Source: Rhodococcus sp. AW25M09 (GTDB lineage: Bacteria > Actinomycetota > Actinomycetes > Mycobacteriales > Mycobacteriaceae). From it: a stretch of DNA of 64,000 nucleotides. Both the position numbers and the translations under genes were made by a program. The stretch covers positions 1-64,000 of the forward strand of contig NZ_CAPS01000005.1 in NCBI RefSeq assembly GCF_000333955.1, read 5' to 3'. This document shows, piece after piece, positions 34,476-43,082 of the stretch; positions within the stretch are counted from its first letter, which is position 1; each line of letters opens with the position of its first letter. Under the pieces are notes generated by a model. That model saw only the letters and a list, made by a program, of their open reading frames with translations. It made no database searches and was not told where the DNA came from.

Positions 34476-35981
34476 CTACCGGCCCGTCTGTTCTGCGGCG
34501 CTGTCGAAGGAGTCCACGTCGCTGGCCAGTCCTCCGAAATCGGTCTCGGACTCACCGACAGAAGGCTGGTACATCTCACCGGAGTAGGCGTACTGCTCGA
34601 TGTAGAGCTGCTGGAAAGACAGTTTTACGGGTCCCTCTCCCGCGGGCAGATCCGGTGCAGCGGTCTCGCTCAGCGGGGGTGCAATCTCGGCAAGAGTTGC
34701 CTCGAAACCCGGGTCCGTGTTGATCACCGACCGAGGTTCGTTATCGAAGTCCGCAAACACCGCGAACATCAGTGCAACGACCACGACACCGACCGATACT
34801 GCGGCTGCGCCGACCTTCAGAACAGCCTGCCTCGACCACTGCCGGTCCGACAACGTCGAGAAGTAGGCAAGGACAGGTGCGGCGACAGCACGGCGAGCGT
34901 CCCACCGAAGTTTCGCTGCCGACCCGTCCCCCGGATTCGAACCCTGCGGAGTCGAATCCTGCGCTACTTCCGACTCGCGTACCGTTGCCGGCTCGAGGTT
35001 TGCCTCCGGCTCGAGTTTTGTCTCGGACACCGGTTCCGAATCCACCTTCGGTTCCGGGTCGCGCTCCGGTTCCGGTTCGCGCTCCGGTTCCGGTTCGCGC
35101 TCCGGTTCCGGTTCGCGCTCCGGTTCCGAATCCTGCTCAGGTCCGGGCTCATCGAGCGTCGGGCCGTGTTCCGGACCGGCATCCCGGCTCGTCTCCGCTC
35201 TGATCACTGCGCCCTCGGCCACCGGCGATTCCGAGTCGGGCAACGTGACCGGCACCTGCCACTTCGTGCTGACTCGCCGCTGGACGAGTGGGCTGTTGGC
35301 CACTCCACCGAGCAACACCACAGCGTCAGGAGTCTCGGTACTCGCCCACTCGAGCATGTCGTCGATCAAGGGGGTCACGGCATCCTCGAACTCGTCGCGG
35401 CCGAGGATCATCGGTCCGTTGTTCGGTGCACGCACCCCTGCCGACGTCGTCAGGAGCTCTCTGAGTTCGCGAAAGAACTTTCGGTAGGACTCGACGCCTT
35501 CGTGGCCTTCTGGTTCCGGCAGTATTCCCTTCGTCATCACCAAGTGCTGCACTACGTCGTCGAGGCGCTCACCGCCAAACGTCTCCGATCGAGCGTGCCA
35601 CCGGATGGTTCCTTCCACCGGGTTCATCGCGAAAGCCGACGTTCCACTTCGACCGAGGTCCAACACCAGCACATTCGTCGCATCGGCGAGGGTGTCGAGC
35701 GTTCGGACGAAGGACAGCAACGCCCACGACTCGTCCAGCGTTTCCACAGACAGACTTCGCGACGTCACGGAGTCCATGTACCGCAGTTCGTCGGCCATAC
35801 GACCGGTGAAGACGATGTTCTCGAACGGACCCCGTTCTTCGATCCGGTCGATCAGGTCGTCGATCGTCCTGTCGAAATCGGTGGGCTCGAGACCGATGGA
35901 TTCGACGACGCGGCGGTCGCCCTCGAAATAGGCGATCCGCAGGGCGTCCGACTCCACGGCCACGCCGCAGACTGGTCCCAT
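34476..35981 (-). CDS. Divergent Hsp70-like protein with membrane anchor (paralogue 4)
   Basis: A 501-residue protein from ATG 35981, which has AAGGAA 8 bases upstream; the longer ORF start at 36134 crosses the divergent promoter and is rejected. The ATPase motifs are weak but in order: CGVAVESDALRIAYF, VLVLDLGRSGTSAF, and AVVLLGGVANSPLV with VAEGAVIRAET. No substrate-binding domain. An acidic linker with a PEREPE repeat leads to one membrane helix near 385-405 (VGAAAVSVGVVVVALMFAV). The outside tail of about 90 residues is not Pro-rich (LSFQQLYIEQYAYSGEMY) and is the only one of its kind among the five. It is 64 bases upstream of paralogue 3 on the same strand and divergent from the ACP gene. 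Confidence 0.72.
   Translation of the reverse strand: MGPVCGVAVESDALRIAYFEGDRRVVESIGLEPTDFDRTIDDLIDRIEERGPFENIVFTGRMADELRYMDSVTSRSLSVETLDESWALLSFVRTLDTLADATNVLVLDLGRSGTSAFAMNPVEGTIRWHARSETFGGERLDDVVQHLVMTKGILPEPEGHEGVESYRKFFRELRELLTTSAGVRAPNNGPMILGRDEFEDAVTPLIDDMLEWASTETPDAVVLLGGVANSPLVQRRVSTKWQVPVTLPDSESPVAEGAVIRAETSRDAGPEHGPTLDEPGPEQDSEPEREPEPEREPEPEREPEPERDPEPKVDSEPVSETKLEPEANLEPATVRESEVAQDSTPQGSNPGDGSAAKLRWDARRAVAAPVLAYFSTLSDRQWSRQAVLKVGAAAVSVGVVVVALMFAVFADFDNEPRSVINTDPGFEATLAEIAPPLSETAAPDLPAGEGPVKLSFQQLYIEQYAYSGEMYQPSVGESETDFGGLASDVDSFDSAAEQTGR
35061..35127 (-). repeat. 18-bp tandem coding repeat in Hsp70-like paralogue 4
   Basis: The unit GCGCTCCGGTTCCGGTTC is repeated 3.7 times without change at 35061, 35079, 35097 and 35115 (partial). 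On the coding strand it encodes Glu-Pro-Glu-Arg-Glu-Pro units in the linker before the membrane helix. Perfect identity suggests recent slippage. Confidence 0.88.
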
Positions 35982-36257
35982 CGCGTGTGTTCCTTCTATT
36001 GCTACCTCGTGAACGATCGATCGCAACCTATCGTACGCATGCCCGCTAGGGCAGAAACGTGCAAATCGGACCGAAATGCGACATGCGGGACGTAGGTCAC
36101 CATACTTGCAGTCGGTATGCGGTATCGATAACAAACAATCTGAGATATTGTTTGGACGGGTCTGGGGAGACTGCGGGTCGAATTATTTTCAGTCGGCCTG
36201 TACGACTTGCGAGACCAGCCGGTCTCGCACCCAAGCGATCGGTGGAGGTACGTCACG
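35982..36257. promoter_or_regulatory. Divergent control region of the Hsp70-like pair and the ACP operon
   Basis: A 276-base gap that is AT-richer than the genes. It contains a perfect 8-bp inverted repeat, CAAACAAT (36132-36139) and ATTGTTTG (36147-36154), separated by CTGAGAT, about 104 bases before the ACP start. This is a good candidate operator. The ACP start has a GGAGG site. No -10/-35 pair is certain. Confidence 0.5.
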
Positions 36258-36515
36258 ATGGAAACGCTCAGTCCGCAGTTCGATGCACGCATCCGAAGCG
36301 TGCTGGACAAGCTCGGCAAGATGCCAGTTGCCGCGTCCGACATCGACTCTGCGTCCGATCTGTACGACAGTGGCTTGACGTCTCATTCGAGCGTCAACGT
36401 CATGATCGGCCTCGAAGACGAGTTCGACATCGAGTTCCCGGACTCGATGTTGCAGAAGTCCACGTTCGCGAGCATCGATGCGATCAGTGCCGCCGTTTCA
36501 CAACTAGCGGGCTGA
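36258..36515 (+). CDS. Acyl carrier protein of an aminoacyl-carrier system
   Basis: An 85-residue protein of ACP size and helix pattern, from ATG 36258 with GGAGG upstream. The phosphopantetheine site is the Ser42 of LYDSGLTSHSSVNVMIGLED, where the usual DSL is TSH. The following EDEFDIEFPDSMLQKSTFAS is the typical helix II/III region. It begins a plus-strand run with an acyl-CoA dehydrogenase and an amino acid:[carrier protein] ligase, so I infer that it carries an amino acid as a thioester. The altered DSL motif suggests dedicated partners and not fatty-acid synthesis. Confidence 0.85.
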   Translation: METLSPQFDARIRSVLDKLGKMPVAASDIDSASDLYDSGLTSHSSVNVMIGLEDEFDIEFPDSMLQKSTFASIDAISAAVSQLAG

Positions 36516-36519
36516 GTCC

Positions 36520-37677
36520 ATGACCGCGTCCCCTCATGTTCGCGCTTCGAAGCTGCCCCTCAGCGATGTTCTCAAGACCCTCCGCACCTTCGCGGCCGAG
36601 GTAGATCGCGAGGGTAGGTTTCCGAGCGAGTCCGTCGAAGCTCTGCGCTCGGCCGACCTGTTCTCCGCAGCAATACCTACTGCGTTCGGTGGCGGTGGCC
36701 TCTCGCTCAGCGAGCTGGCCCGAATCGCGCGTGACCTCGGTGCCGAATGCGCCTCGACGGCAATGATCTTCGTCATGCACCAGTCGCAGGTCCTGAGCAT
36801 CGTCCGCCATGGCGGCACCCCCTCGTCGGACGCGTTGCTTCGCCGGATCGCTGCTGATCAACCGCTGGTGGCGTCGGCGACGACCGAGATCAACATCGGC
36901 GGTGACGTGCGTTCCAGTAGCTGCGCTGTGGAGTACGACGGAGATCGCATCCACCTGGCGAAGACCGCTCCGGTGATCTCGTACGGCGAATACGCGGACA
37001 TCGTTCTTGCCACGGCACGGCGATCGGTCGACAGCCCGCCGAGCGATCAAGTTCTCGTTGTGTGCGAGAAGCCGCATGTCACCCTCCAACGCACCGGCAA
37101 CTGGGACACGCTGGGATTCCGCGGCACCTGCAGCCCGGGCTTTCAGCTCGACGCCGTTGCGGATCGGTCGAGCATCCTGGGCGACAGCTACGGCGAGATC
37201 TCGTCGCAGACCATGCTTCCGGTCGCGCACGTACTGTGGGCCTCGGCTTGGCTCGGCATCGCCGACGCAGCCGTGTCCAAATCACGGAAGTTCGTCCGCA
37301 AAGCTGCAAGTAGGAATGCCGGCACCACTCCGCCCTCTGCTCTGCGGCTGGCCGAGATGTTCGTTGTGCACGAGCAGCTCGTCGACACGGTCTTCGGTGC
37401 CGCCGCGAAATTCGAGGCCATAGCCCACTCTCCCGAAGAGCTGGGTTCCATAGCTTTCGCAGTGAAGATCAACAACGTCAAGGTGACAGCATCGACTCTC
37501 GTCATCGACATCGTCGGTAAGGCCATGCAAATCTGTGGCATTTCGGGATACCGCGAAGACGGCGACTTCAGCATCGGACGGCACCTGCGCGACGCGCACG
37601 GCTCGGCGATCATGGTCAGCAACGAACGCATTCTGGGGCACAACTCTCAGCTCGCGCTTCTCTACAAAGGTAAATGA
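36520..37677 (+). CDS. Acyl-CoA dehydrogenase-family flavoprotein
   Basis: A 385-residue protein with the acyl-CoA dehydrogenase fold: ESVEALRSADLFSAAIPTAFGGGG near residue 38, ARIARDLGAECASTAMIF, and a mid-domain GFRGTCSPGFQLD near residue 204. The C-terminal helical domain ends with QICGISGYREDGDFSIGRHLRDAHGS, the usual place of the FAD-contact region. The catalytic glutamate is not obvious to me. It starts 4 bases after the ACP gene and overlaps the ligase gene by ATGA. Relatives in pyrrole and dehydroamino-acid pathways oxidise aminoacyl groups held on carrier proteins, so a carrier-bound substrate is likely here; that is inference. Confidence 0.85.
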   Translation: MTASPHVRASKLPLSDVLKTLRTFAAEVDREGRFPSESVEALRSADLFSAAIPTAFGGGGLSLSELARIARDLGAECASTAMIFVMHQSQVLSIVRHGGTPSSDALLRRIAADQPLVASATTEINIGGDVRSSSCAVEYDGDRIHLAKTAPVISYGEYADIVLATARRSVDSPPSDQVLVVCEKPHVTLQRTGNWDTLGFRGTCSPGFQLDAVADRSSILGDSYGEISSQTMLPVAHVLWASAWLGIADAAVSKSRKFVRKAASRNAGTTPPSALRLAEMFVVHEQLVDTVFGAAAKFEAIAHSPEELGSIAFAVKINNVKVTASTLVIDIVGKAMQICGISGYREDGDFSIGRHLRDAHGSAIMVSNERILGHNSQLALLYKGK

Positions 37678-38612
37678 TGACGCAGACACAAGACCAGATC
37701 TCCGAACTCGACACCGAGCGCAGCGAGTTCAGACAGGAACTCGTCGATGCAGGTCTGTTGATCCCGTCGACGGTGCTCGGCCTGTACGGCCGCTCGGGCG
37801 AGTTCGAGGACATCGTCGAGTCCATCGACCGCCGGGTCGTGGCCGCGAGTGCGGCAGAGCACGGATCCGGTGTTCCGCGGTTCCGCTTCCCACCGGTGTT
37901 TCCCAGGGAAGCGTTCGAGAAGACCGACTACATCGCGTCGTTCCCCAATCTCACCGGTGCGATCAATACGTTCGACGGCGACAACAAGGCCCACGCCGCC
38001 CTGCTCGCCGATCGGTCAGAGGGCAAGGATTGGGACCACCACCTCGAGTCAGCGGGGACGATGCTCGTGTCCGCTGCATGCCACCCGTCGTACTCCATGC
38101 TGCCGCCCGTCCTGCCCGAGGAGGGCACGACCTACGACATATACGGATACTGCTTTCGGCACGAACCCGCGGTCGATCCTGCTCGCATGCAGGCCTTCCG
38201 CATGCACGAAATCGTCCGGGTAGGCACCGCCGACGATGCTGTCGCCCATCGCGAGCGGTGGGTGCAGCGTGGTCTGGAAGTACTGACGGACCTCGGTCTG
38301 GAAGCAGAGCCGGTCATCGCCAACGATCCGTTCTTCGGCCGGGCGGGCCGAATGCTCGCAGCCAACCAACGCAACGAGAACCTCAAGACGGAGTTGGTCG
38401 TTCGGCTGTACGGCGATCTGGACGACGGAACGGCCGTGGTCTCGTGCAATTGCCACCGCGACCACTTCGGCCACACTTTCGGAATCAGCACCGCCGACGG
38501 TGAATCGGCACACAGTGCCTGCGTCGGCTTCGGTATGGAGCGAATTGCGCTGGCTCTGCTACGGACTCACGGTGTCGACCGAAACAAGTGGCCGAGTTCG
38601 CTTCGGTCATGA
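37674..38612 (+). CDS. Amino acid:[carrier protein] ligase, class II synthetase-like
   Basis: A 312-residue protein resembling a seryl-tRNA synthetase catalytic core without the tRNA-binding arm. Motif 2 is GYCFRHEPAVDPARMQAFRMHEIV, split around residues 158-181, and motif 3 is CVGFGMERIALALL. Cys136 (SAACHPS), Glu179 (RMHEI) and Cys283 (SACVGFG) are placed like the zinc ligands of the Bradyrhizobium enzyme Bll0957. Those homologues activate glycine or alanine with ATP and attach it to the phosphopantetheine of a small carrier protein, not to tRNA. The carrier gene is two genes upstream. Its ATG overlaps the dehydrogenase stop. Which amino acid is used cannot be read. Confidence 0.9.
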   Translation: MMTQTQDQISELDTERSEFRQELVDAGLLIPSTVLGLYGRSGEFEDIVESIDRRVVAASAAEHGSGVPRFRFPPVFPREAFEKTDYIASFPNLTGAINTFDGDNKAHAALLADRSEGKDWDHHLESAGTMLVSAACHPSYSMLPPVLPEEGTTYDIYGYCFRHEPAVDPARMQAFRMHEIVRVGTADDAVAHRERWVQRGLEVLTDLGLEAEPVIANDPFFGRAGRMLAANQRNENLKTELVVRLYGDLDDGTAVVSCNCHRDHFGHTFGISTADGESAHSACVGFGMERIALALLRTHGVDRNKWPSSLRS

Positions 38613-38658
38613 CAGCAGCGATCGACATCGACATCACTACCAGCCATCGGAGAGCGCG

Positions 38659-40464
38659 GTGAACAGATCGAGTACGGCCACATCCGACGCGGATGGTGCC
38701 GAGGACGGTTTCGACCGGTTCCCGATGACCGAAGCAGGGGTGCCGGGGCGGCAGTCGACCTGGTTCGGTCCAGCGGAGTCACCGCTGCTCGGAGCCGTAC
38801 ACATTCCCGAAGGATCGGTCGCACGCGGTGCCGTCGTGCTTGTTCCCCCGCTCGGCAAGGAGCAGGTCGACTCGTACCGAGGACTCGTCCTTCTCGCGCA
38901 GCAGTTGTGCGCGGCAGGCTTGCTGGTGCTGCGATTCGACTACCCGGGAACAGGGGACTCCGGTGGCGCTCAAGACGACGACGGCATTGTCGACAAGTGG
39001 CAACGAAGCGTGGTCTCAGCAGTCGAGTTCGTGCGCCGATGCGGCGTTCGGGATGTCGCGGTCGTAGGGCTGCGGGTCGGGTCGTTGCTCGCCGCGTCGG
39101 TGATGAGCGAGTGCGGCCCCCTGACCGGCATGGTGTTCTGGGATCCGGTGGTGAGCGGGCGGTCATACCTCCGCGAGCAGCGTGCTCTCTACGCAATGAC
39201 CGTCGCGCGGGACGACGAATCCGACCCGCGCGTCTCCATCGTCGGCGCGGTGTTGCACGCCGACGTCGCCTCAGAATTCTCGACGCTCGATTCATCGAAA
39301 ATCGACCGGTTCGGCTGTCCGGTACTGGTTGCCACTCGAAGAGAACGCGCCGACTCTCCGGCTGTTCGCAGACTTGTGGACACCCAGCAGGCGCAGCAGC
39401 ACTCGCTGAGCGATCACGACAAATTCCTCGAGCCGCCAGCGTGGGAAGTGGTGATTCCCCGCGCCGACATCGACATGATCACGCAGTGGGTTCAGACCAA
39501 GTTCACGACTGCCGCCGAGCAGGTCACCGTCCCCGTCCGACGCACGGCCGTCGTCTCGACGCCGAGAGGCGATGTCGTCGAGACGATCGAACGATTGGGT
39601 GGCAGTGAGCTTTTCGCTATCCGCACGACCGCGGCCGAAGCTTCCGACGGGTACCCGGTCGTGGTCCTGTACGGCACCGCATACGAACACCGAGTCGGGC
39701 CGGTGCGGTTGTGGGTCGAGTTGGCTCGTACGCTCGCTTCCGCCGGTATCAGCTCCGTCCGTTTCGATCGCCGCGGCACCGGGGAAAGTGGCGATGTCGG
39801 TGTCGACGACGCCCCCGAGCTCTACAGCGAGCTGGGCGACGAAGATGCGCTCTGCGCAGTCCGAGCAGCAGGGACAACGCCCGACAACATCGTCGTAGCA
39901 GGTCTGTGCTCCGGTGCGTGGTACGCCGGGTACGCCGCGCATCGCGAAAACCTGAACGCGGCAATTCTGATCAACATGCGCGAATGGACAACGCGGCGGG
40001 TGAATTTCACCAAGAGAGCAGCCATTGCGAAGAAGCAGGGCTTGACTGCCACTGTGCTCGACCGGGCACACACGGCAGCCGTCCGCTTCAAGAACTGGTC
40101 TCAACCTCGGATGCCGTATCGCCTGTGGCTCGCGCTCGGTCGTCGCGGATGGATCCAGGTGCCCGAAATCTCGCTCGGAGTCTTGCAGCGGGAGGGAGTG
40201 CGCGCGTCGGTGCTGCTCGTACCGGACGACCGGGAGTGGTTCATCGACAATCGCGGGCCGGAGAGTCTGCGCCGCTTGCGCCGCCGAGCCCAGCCAACTC
40301 ACTCACCCTCGGTGAAAGCGTACGCGAGCGGAGATCACACCCTCTTCGGCCGCGATGTCCGCGACACGGTACGTGCCGAGATGCTCGCGACGATCGGTGA
40401 AGCTCTGGGCGTCGAAGTCGAACCGTATGTGCCGCTCGTGAAGGTGAACTGGATTCCGTTGTGA
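38659..40464 (+). CDS. Double alpha/beta-hydrolase protein with altered nucleophiles
   Basis: A 601-residue protein from GTG 38659 (CGGAGAG just upstream); an ATG at 38500 lies inside the ligase gene. Two alpha/beta-hydrolase domains follow each other. Domain 1 (about 20-310) has VLVPPLGKEQ, LRFDYPGTGDSG and an elbow VVGLRVGSLLA, with Arg where the nucleophilic Ser should be. Domain 2 (about 320-600) has VVLYGTAYEHRVGPVRLW, SVRFDRRGTGESGD and an elbow VAGLCSGAWYAGY, with Cys as possible nucleophile and SGDHTLFG carrying the final His. Similar hydrolases occur in exosortase-linked exopolysaccharide clusters. It could release or transfer the carrier-bound group. GTGA overlap with the flippase gene. 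Confidence 0.75.
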   Translation: MNRSSTATSDADGAEDGFDRFPMTEAGVPGRQSTWFGPAESPLLGAVHIPEGSVARGAVVLVPPLGKEQVDSYRGLVLLAQQLCAAGLLVLRFDYPGTGDSGGAQDDDGIVDKWQRSVVSAVEFVRRCGVRDVAVVGLRVGSLLAASVMSECGPLTGMVFWDPVVSGRSYLREQRALYAMTVARDDESDPRVSIVGAVLHADVASEFSTLDSSKIDRFGCPVLVATRRERADSPAVRRLVDTQQAQQHSLSDHDKFLEPPAWEVVIPRADIDMITQWVQTKFTTAAEQVTVPVRRTAVVSTPRGDVVETIERLGGSELFAIRTTAAEASDGYPVVVLYGTAYEHRVGPVRLWVELARTLASAGISSVRFDRRGTGESGDVGVDDAPELYSELGDEDALCAVRAAGTTPDNIVVAGLCSGAWYAGYAAHRENLNAAILINMREWTTRRVNFTKRAAIAKKQGLTATVLDRAHTAAVRFKNWSQPRMPYRLWLALGRRGWIQVPEISLGVLQREGVRASVLLVPDDREWFIDNRGPESLRRLRRRAQPTHSPSVKAYASGDHTLFGRDVRDTVRAEMLATIGEALGVEVEPYVPLVKVNWIPL

Positions 40465-42008
40465 AGCATCGCGCTCCCAGGATCTCCCCTCCCGATCACG
40501 CCCGACTCGATCAGCTGACCTACTACCCGGTCGAGCCAGTTCGTTGGGACATGGGCTTCAACAGCCGCACCGCGCCTTTGCGGGTAGCGCCTGCCATCGA
40601 CTCGATTTCCGACGACGACCCGATGTTCACGTCAGCCGAGGCATCGGGGACTGCAGTCGCCGGCTCCAAGCCCGCCGGACGCAATCTGGCGCTCAATTCG
40701 TTCGCGATGATGTTCTCCACCATCGCCACCGGAGGGCTCGGACTGGCTTTCTGGGCGGTAGCAGGTCGTCTGTTCCCGGTAGAAGAAGTCGGCAGTGCAT
40801 CGGCGGTGATCGCGTCTGCGGTGATGATCGCGACGTTGTCGAACCTGAGCCTGGGCTCGATGTACGAGCGATTTCTCCCGACAGCCGGGGTCCGCGCCCG
40901 GTCTTACGTGTTCCGCGGTTACGCCTCCGTGCTCTCGCTGGCGCTGATTCTCGGATGCGTATTTCTGGTCGTGGCGCCCTTGGACGAATTGTTCACCACC
41001 ACCACCGAAATCGCGACATTTCCCATCTTCGTGGGCGTGCTGGCGGTGTTCGCGCTCCAGGATCAAACGTCGTCCGGCCTAGGATTCGCGCGATGGGCAG
41101 CGGCGAAGAACGTCTTCCACGCGGTCGTGAAGTTGGCGGTGCTCGCGGTTACCTACGAAACCGGGCGCAGTTTCACCATCATTGCTGCGTGGGCTGTTCC
41201 GGCGGCCATCGCGGCGGTCGTGCTGTTCCGCGCGTTCGGGAAGAAGCTGAACTCCGATCCGAGGTACCGGCTGGCACCCAGCCTCCCGCCTCGCAAGGAG
41301 TTGTGGTCGTACTTCGGATCGGCCTACGGCATCACGGCCCTCGGGACTTTGGCGCCGCTGATGATCCCGATCATCGTGGTGAGCACACTGGGTGCCGAAC
41401 AGAACGCCTACTTCTCACTCACCTGGTCGATTGTCAGTGCCATGTACGTCTTGATCGGAGTGTTGGTCGGACCCTTCGTTGCGGAGGCCGCTGCGCATCC
41501 CGAGCAGTTCGCCAAATTGGCCAAGCGATTCATCGGCCTGCTGTGCATCGTCGCCACCGCGGGTTCGGTATTTCTCGCGGTAGTCGCCCCGTTCGGGCTG
41601 GGAATCGTCGGACCGGCCTATCGCGAAAACGGAACCATCATCGTCCATCTCGCGGCCGTTACCATTCCTCTCGCCGTGGTCGGTGCCCTGTATGACGGTC
41701 TGGCCCGCGTCCGACGCCGAATGCGGCTCGCGGTGCTCGTTCAAATCGCGGCCACCATCATCATCGTCACCGGGTCGCTGACCTTGTCTCCGACACTGGG
41801 CATTGCAGGCATCGGCTGGTCGTATCTGGCCGCCGAGGCCTTCGGTGCCCTGGTGCTGTTGGTGCCCCTCATCAGGTGGATCAGGGACCTTTCCCGCGGC
41901 GGTGACACCCAGCCGTCGGCACAGTCCGTCGAGCCACGTGCGGGGTCGGCAGCGCTTCGACGCCCAGTTGCCGGCGTGACATCGGGCAGTAACGGACATC
42001 ACCCTTAG
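40461..42008 (+). CDS. Polysaccharide flippase (Wzx/MurJ-like, MOP superfamily)
   Basis: A 515-residue protein from GTG 40461, coupled to the hydrolase gene. After a soluble N-terminus of about 70 residues come 12-14 membrane helices, starting NLALNSFAMMFSTIATGGLG and AFWAVAGRLFPVEEVGSASA. The latter is the helix-1/loop motif of Wzx-like lipid-linked oligosaccharide flippases (F..V...YG..A). The C-terminus (Arg/Ser/Pro-rich) is soluble. It should move a lipid-linked or other glycan intermediate from the inner to the outer face. The extra N-terminal segment, with TYYPVEPVRWDMGF, is unusual and could contact a partner. Its product fits the two GT2 genes downstream. Confidence 0.82.
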   Translation: MKHRAPRISPPDHARLDQLTYYPVEPVRWDMGFNSRTAPLRVAPAIDSISDDDPMFTSAEASGTAVAGSKPAGRNLALNSFAMMFSTIATGGLGLAFWAVAGRLFPVEEVGSASAVIASAVMIATLSNLSLGSMYERFLPTAGVRARSYVFRGYASVLSLALILGCVFLVVAPLDELFTTTTEIATFPIFVGVLAVFALQDQTSSGLGFARWAAAKNVFHAVVKLAVLAVTYETGRSFTIIAAWAVPAAIAAVVLFRAFGKKLNSDPRYRLAPSLPPRKELWSYFGSAYGITALGTLAPLMIPIIVVSTLGAEQNAYFSLTWSIVSAMYVLIGVLVGPFVAEAAAHPEQFAKLAKRFIGLLCIVATAGSVFLAVVAPFGLGIVGPAYRENGTIIVHLAAVTIPLAVVGALYDGLARVRRRMRLAVLVQIAATIIIVTGSLTLSPTLGIAGIGWSYLAAEAFGALVLLVPLIRWIRDLSRGGDTQPSAQSVEPRAGSAALRRPVAGVTSGSNGHHP

Positions 42009-42058
42009 CAGCTAGCCTGGCAAACATTCTTAGAGTACGTTTATGCGTAGCTTGACAA

Positions 42059-42085
42059 TCTGAAAGCATCTTTTAAGCTTTCAGA
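42059..42085. terminator. Inverted repeat after the flippase gene
   Basis: TCTGAAAGC (42059-42067) and GCTTTCAGA (42077-42085) are perfect inverted copies around an AT-rich loop (ATCTTTTAA). It lies 51 bases after the flippase stop and 140 bases before the GT2 start, in the AT-rich gap 42009-42224. TTGACA at 42053-42058 just before it could be a -35 box. It may be a terminator or an operator for the GT2 genes. Confidence 0.5.
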
Positions 42086-42224
42086 CAGGAACAAGAAGAA
42101 GCGTTTCGCGGGTTGATCAAACCCCCGGAGCGTTTGTGTGACGTCGGCGGGGGTCGCGTCGCATCGGTCCGATACAGCTGCAGTAGCTCGATCAGCTAGC
42201 GCCCACCGAACTCGAACATGTGGA

Positions 42225-43082
42225 ATGGATATGTTGAATCGTCAGAATCCCCGCGTCAGTGTCGTCATCCCGACGCTCAACGAGGCCGCAAACCTTCGCC
42301 ACGTCCTCCCACTGCTCTCTCACGACTACGAACTCGTGCTGGTCGACGGTGGTTCCGTCGACGGCACCATTGACGCAGCTCGCGAGATTCGCGCAGATAT
42401 CCGCATCATCCAGCAGACTCGCAAGGGCAAGGGCAATGCCCTCGCGTGCGGGTTCGAGGCAGCTACCGGCGACATCATCGTCATGTTCGACGCCGACGGC
42501 TCGGCCGATGCTGCCGAGATCCCGCGCTTCATCGAGGCCCTGACCGCAGGGGCCGACTTCGCCAAGGGCAGTCGGTTCTGCGACGGCGGCGGCAGCCACG
42601 ACATCACCCCGCTGCGCCGCGCCGGTAACGGCGGATTGCACCTCGTGGCCAATACCTTGTTCGGAACCAGATTCTCCGATCTCTGCTACGGCTACAACGC
42701 CTTCTGGCGCGACCTGGTGCCGGTCCTGGACCTGCCCGTCGTCGACCAGCCGGGCGCCGAAGGGACGATGCTCTGGGGCGACGGCTTCGAGATCGAAACC
42801 ATCATCAACTGCCGTTTCGCCGAGGCCTCCGTCCGCATCGAAGAGGTGCCGAGCGTCGAGCTGGCCCGCATTTACGGTCAGAGCAACCTACGCACCTTCT
42901 CCGACGGATTCCGGGTGCTGCGCACCCTGATGACCGAGCGCATGCGTGCACGGCGGATCAAGCGCAAGTCCATCGTCCGCCCATTGCGAGAGTCGATCGA
43001 CGCCCGTACCGACATGGACCTCGAGTTCGAGGCCATGGAGTCGTACAACGAGGTGCTCGAACTCCGCGAGAAGACGGCGTGA
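42225..43082 (+). CDS. GT2-family glycosyltransferase (dolichyl-phosphate-mannose-synthase-like)
   Basis: About 285 residues. The GT-A domain starts at once: RVSVVIPTLNEAANLRHVLP, then VLVDGGSVDGTIDAA, GKGNALACGFEAATGDIIVM and the DxD motif in FDADGSADAAEIPRF. The RFSDLCYGYNAFWR segment is typical of the DPM/DPG-synthase and polyprenyl-phosphate glycosyltransferase group. No C-terminal membrane helices follow. The start is unsure between ATG 42225, ATG 42231 and GTG 42138. The last has GGAG upstream but adds 29 low-value residues. Overlap GTGA with the next GT2 gene. It probably charges a lipid carrier or extends a chain. Confidence 0.85.
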   Translation: MDMLNRQNPRVSVVIPTLNEAANLRHVLPLLSHDYELVLVDGGSVDGTIDAAREIRADIRIIQQTRKGKGNALACGFEAATGDIIVMFDADGSADAAEIPRFIEALTAGADFAKGSRFCDGGGSHDITPLRRAGNGGLHLVANTLFGTRFSDLCYGYNAFWRDLVPVLDLPVVDQPGAEGTMLWGDGFEIETIINCRFAEASVRIEEVPSVELARIYGQSNLRTFSDGFRVLRTLMTERMRARRIKRKSIVRPLRESIDARTDMDLEFEAMESYNEVLELREKTA

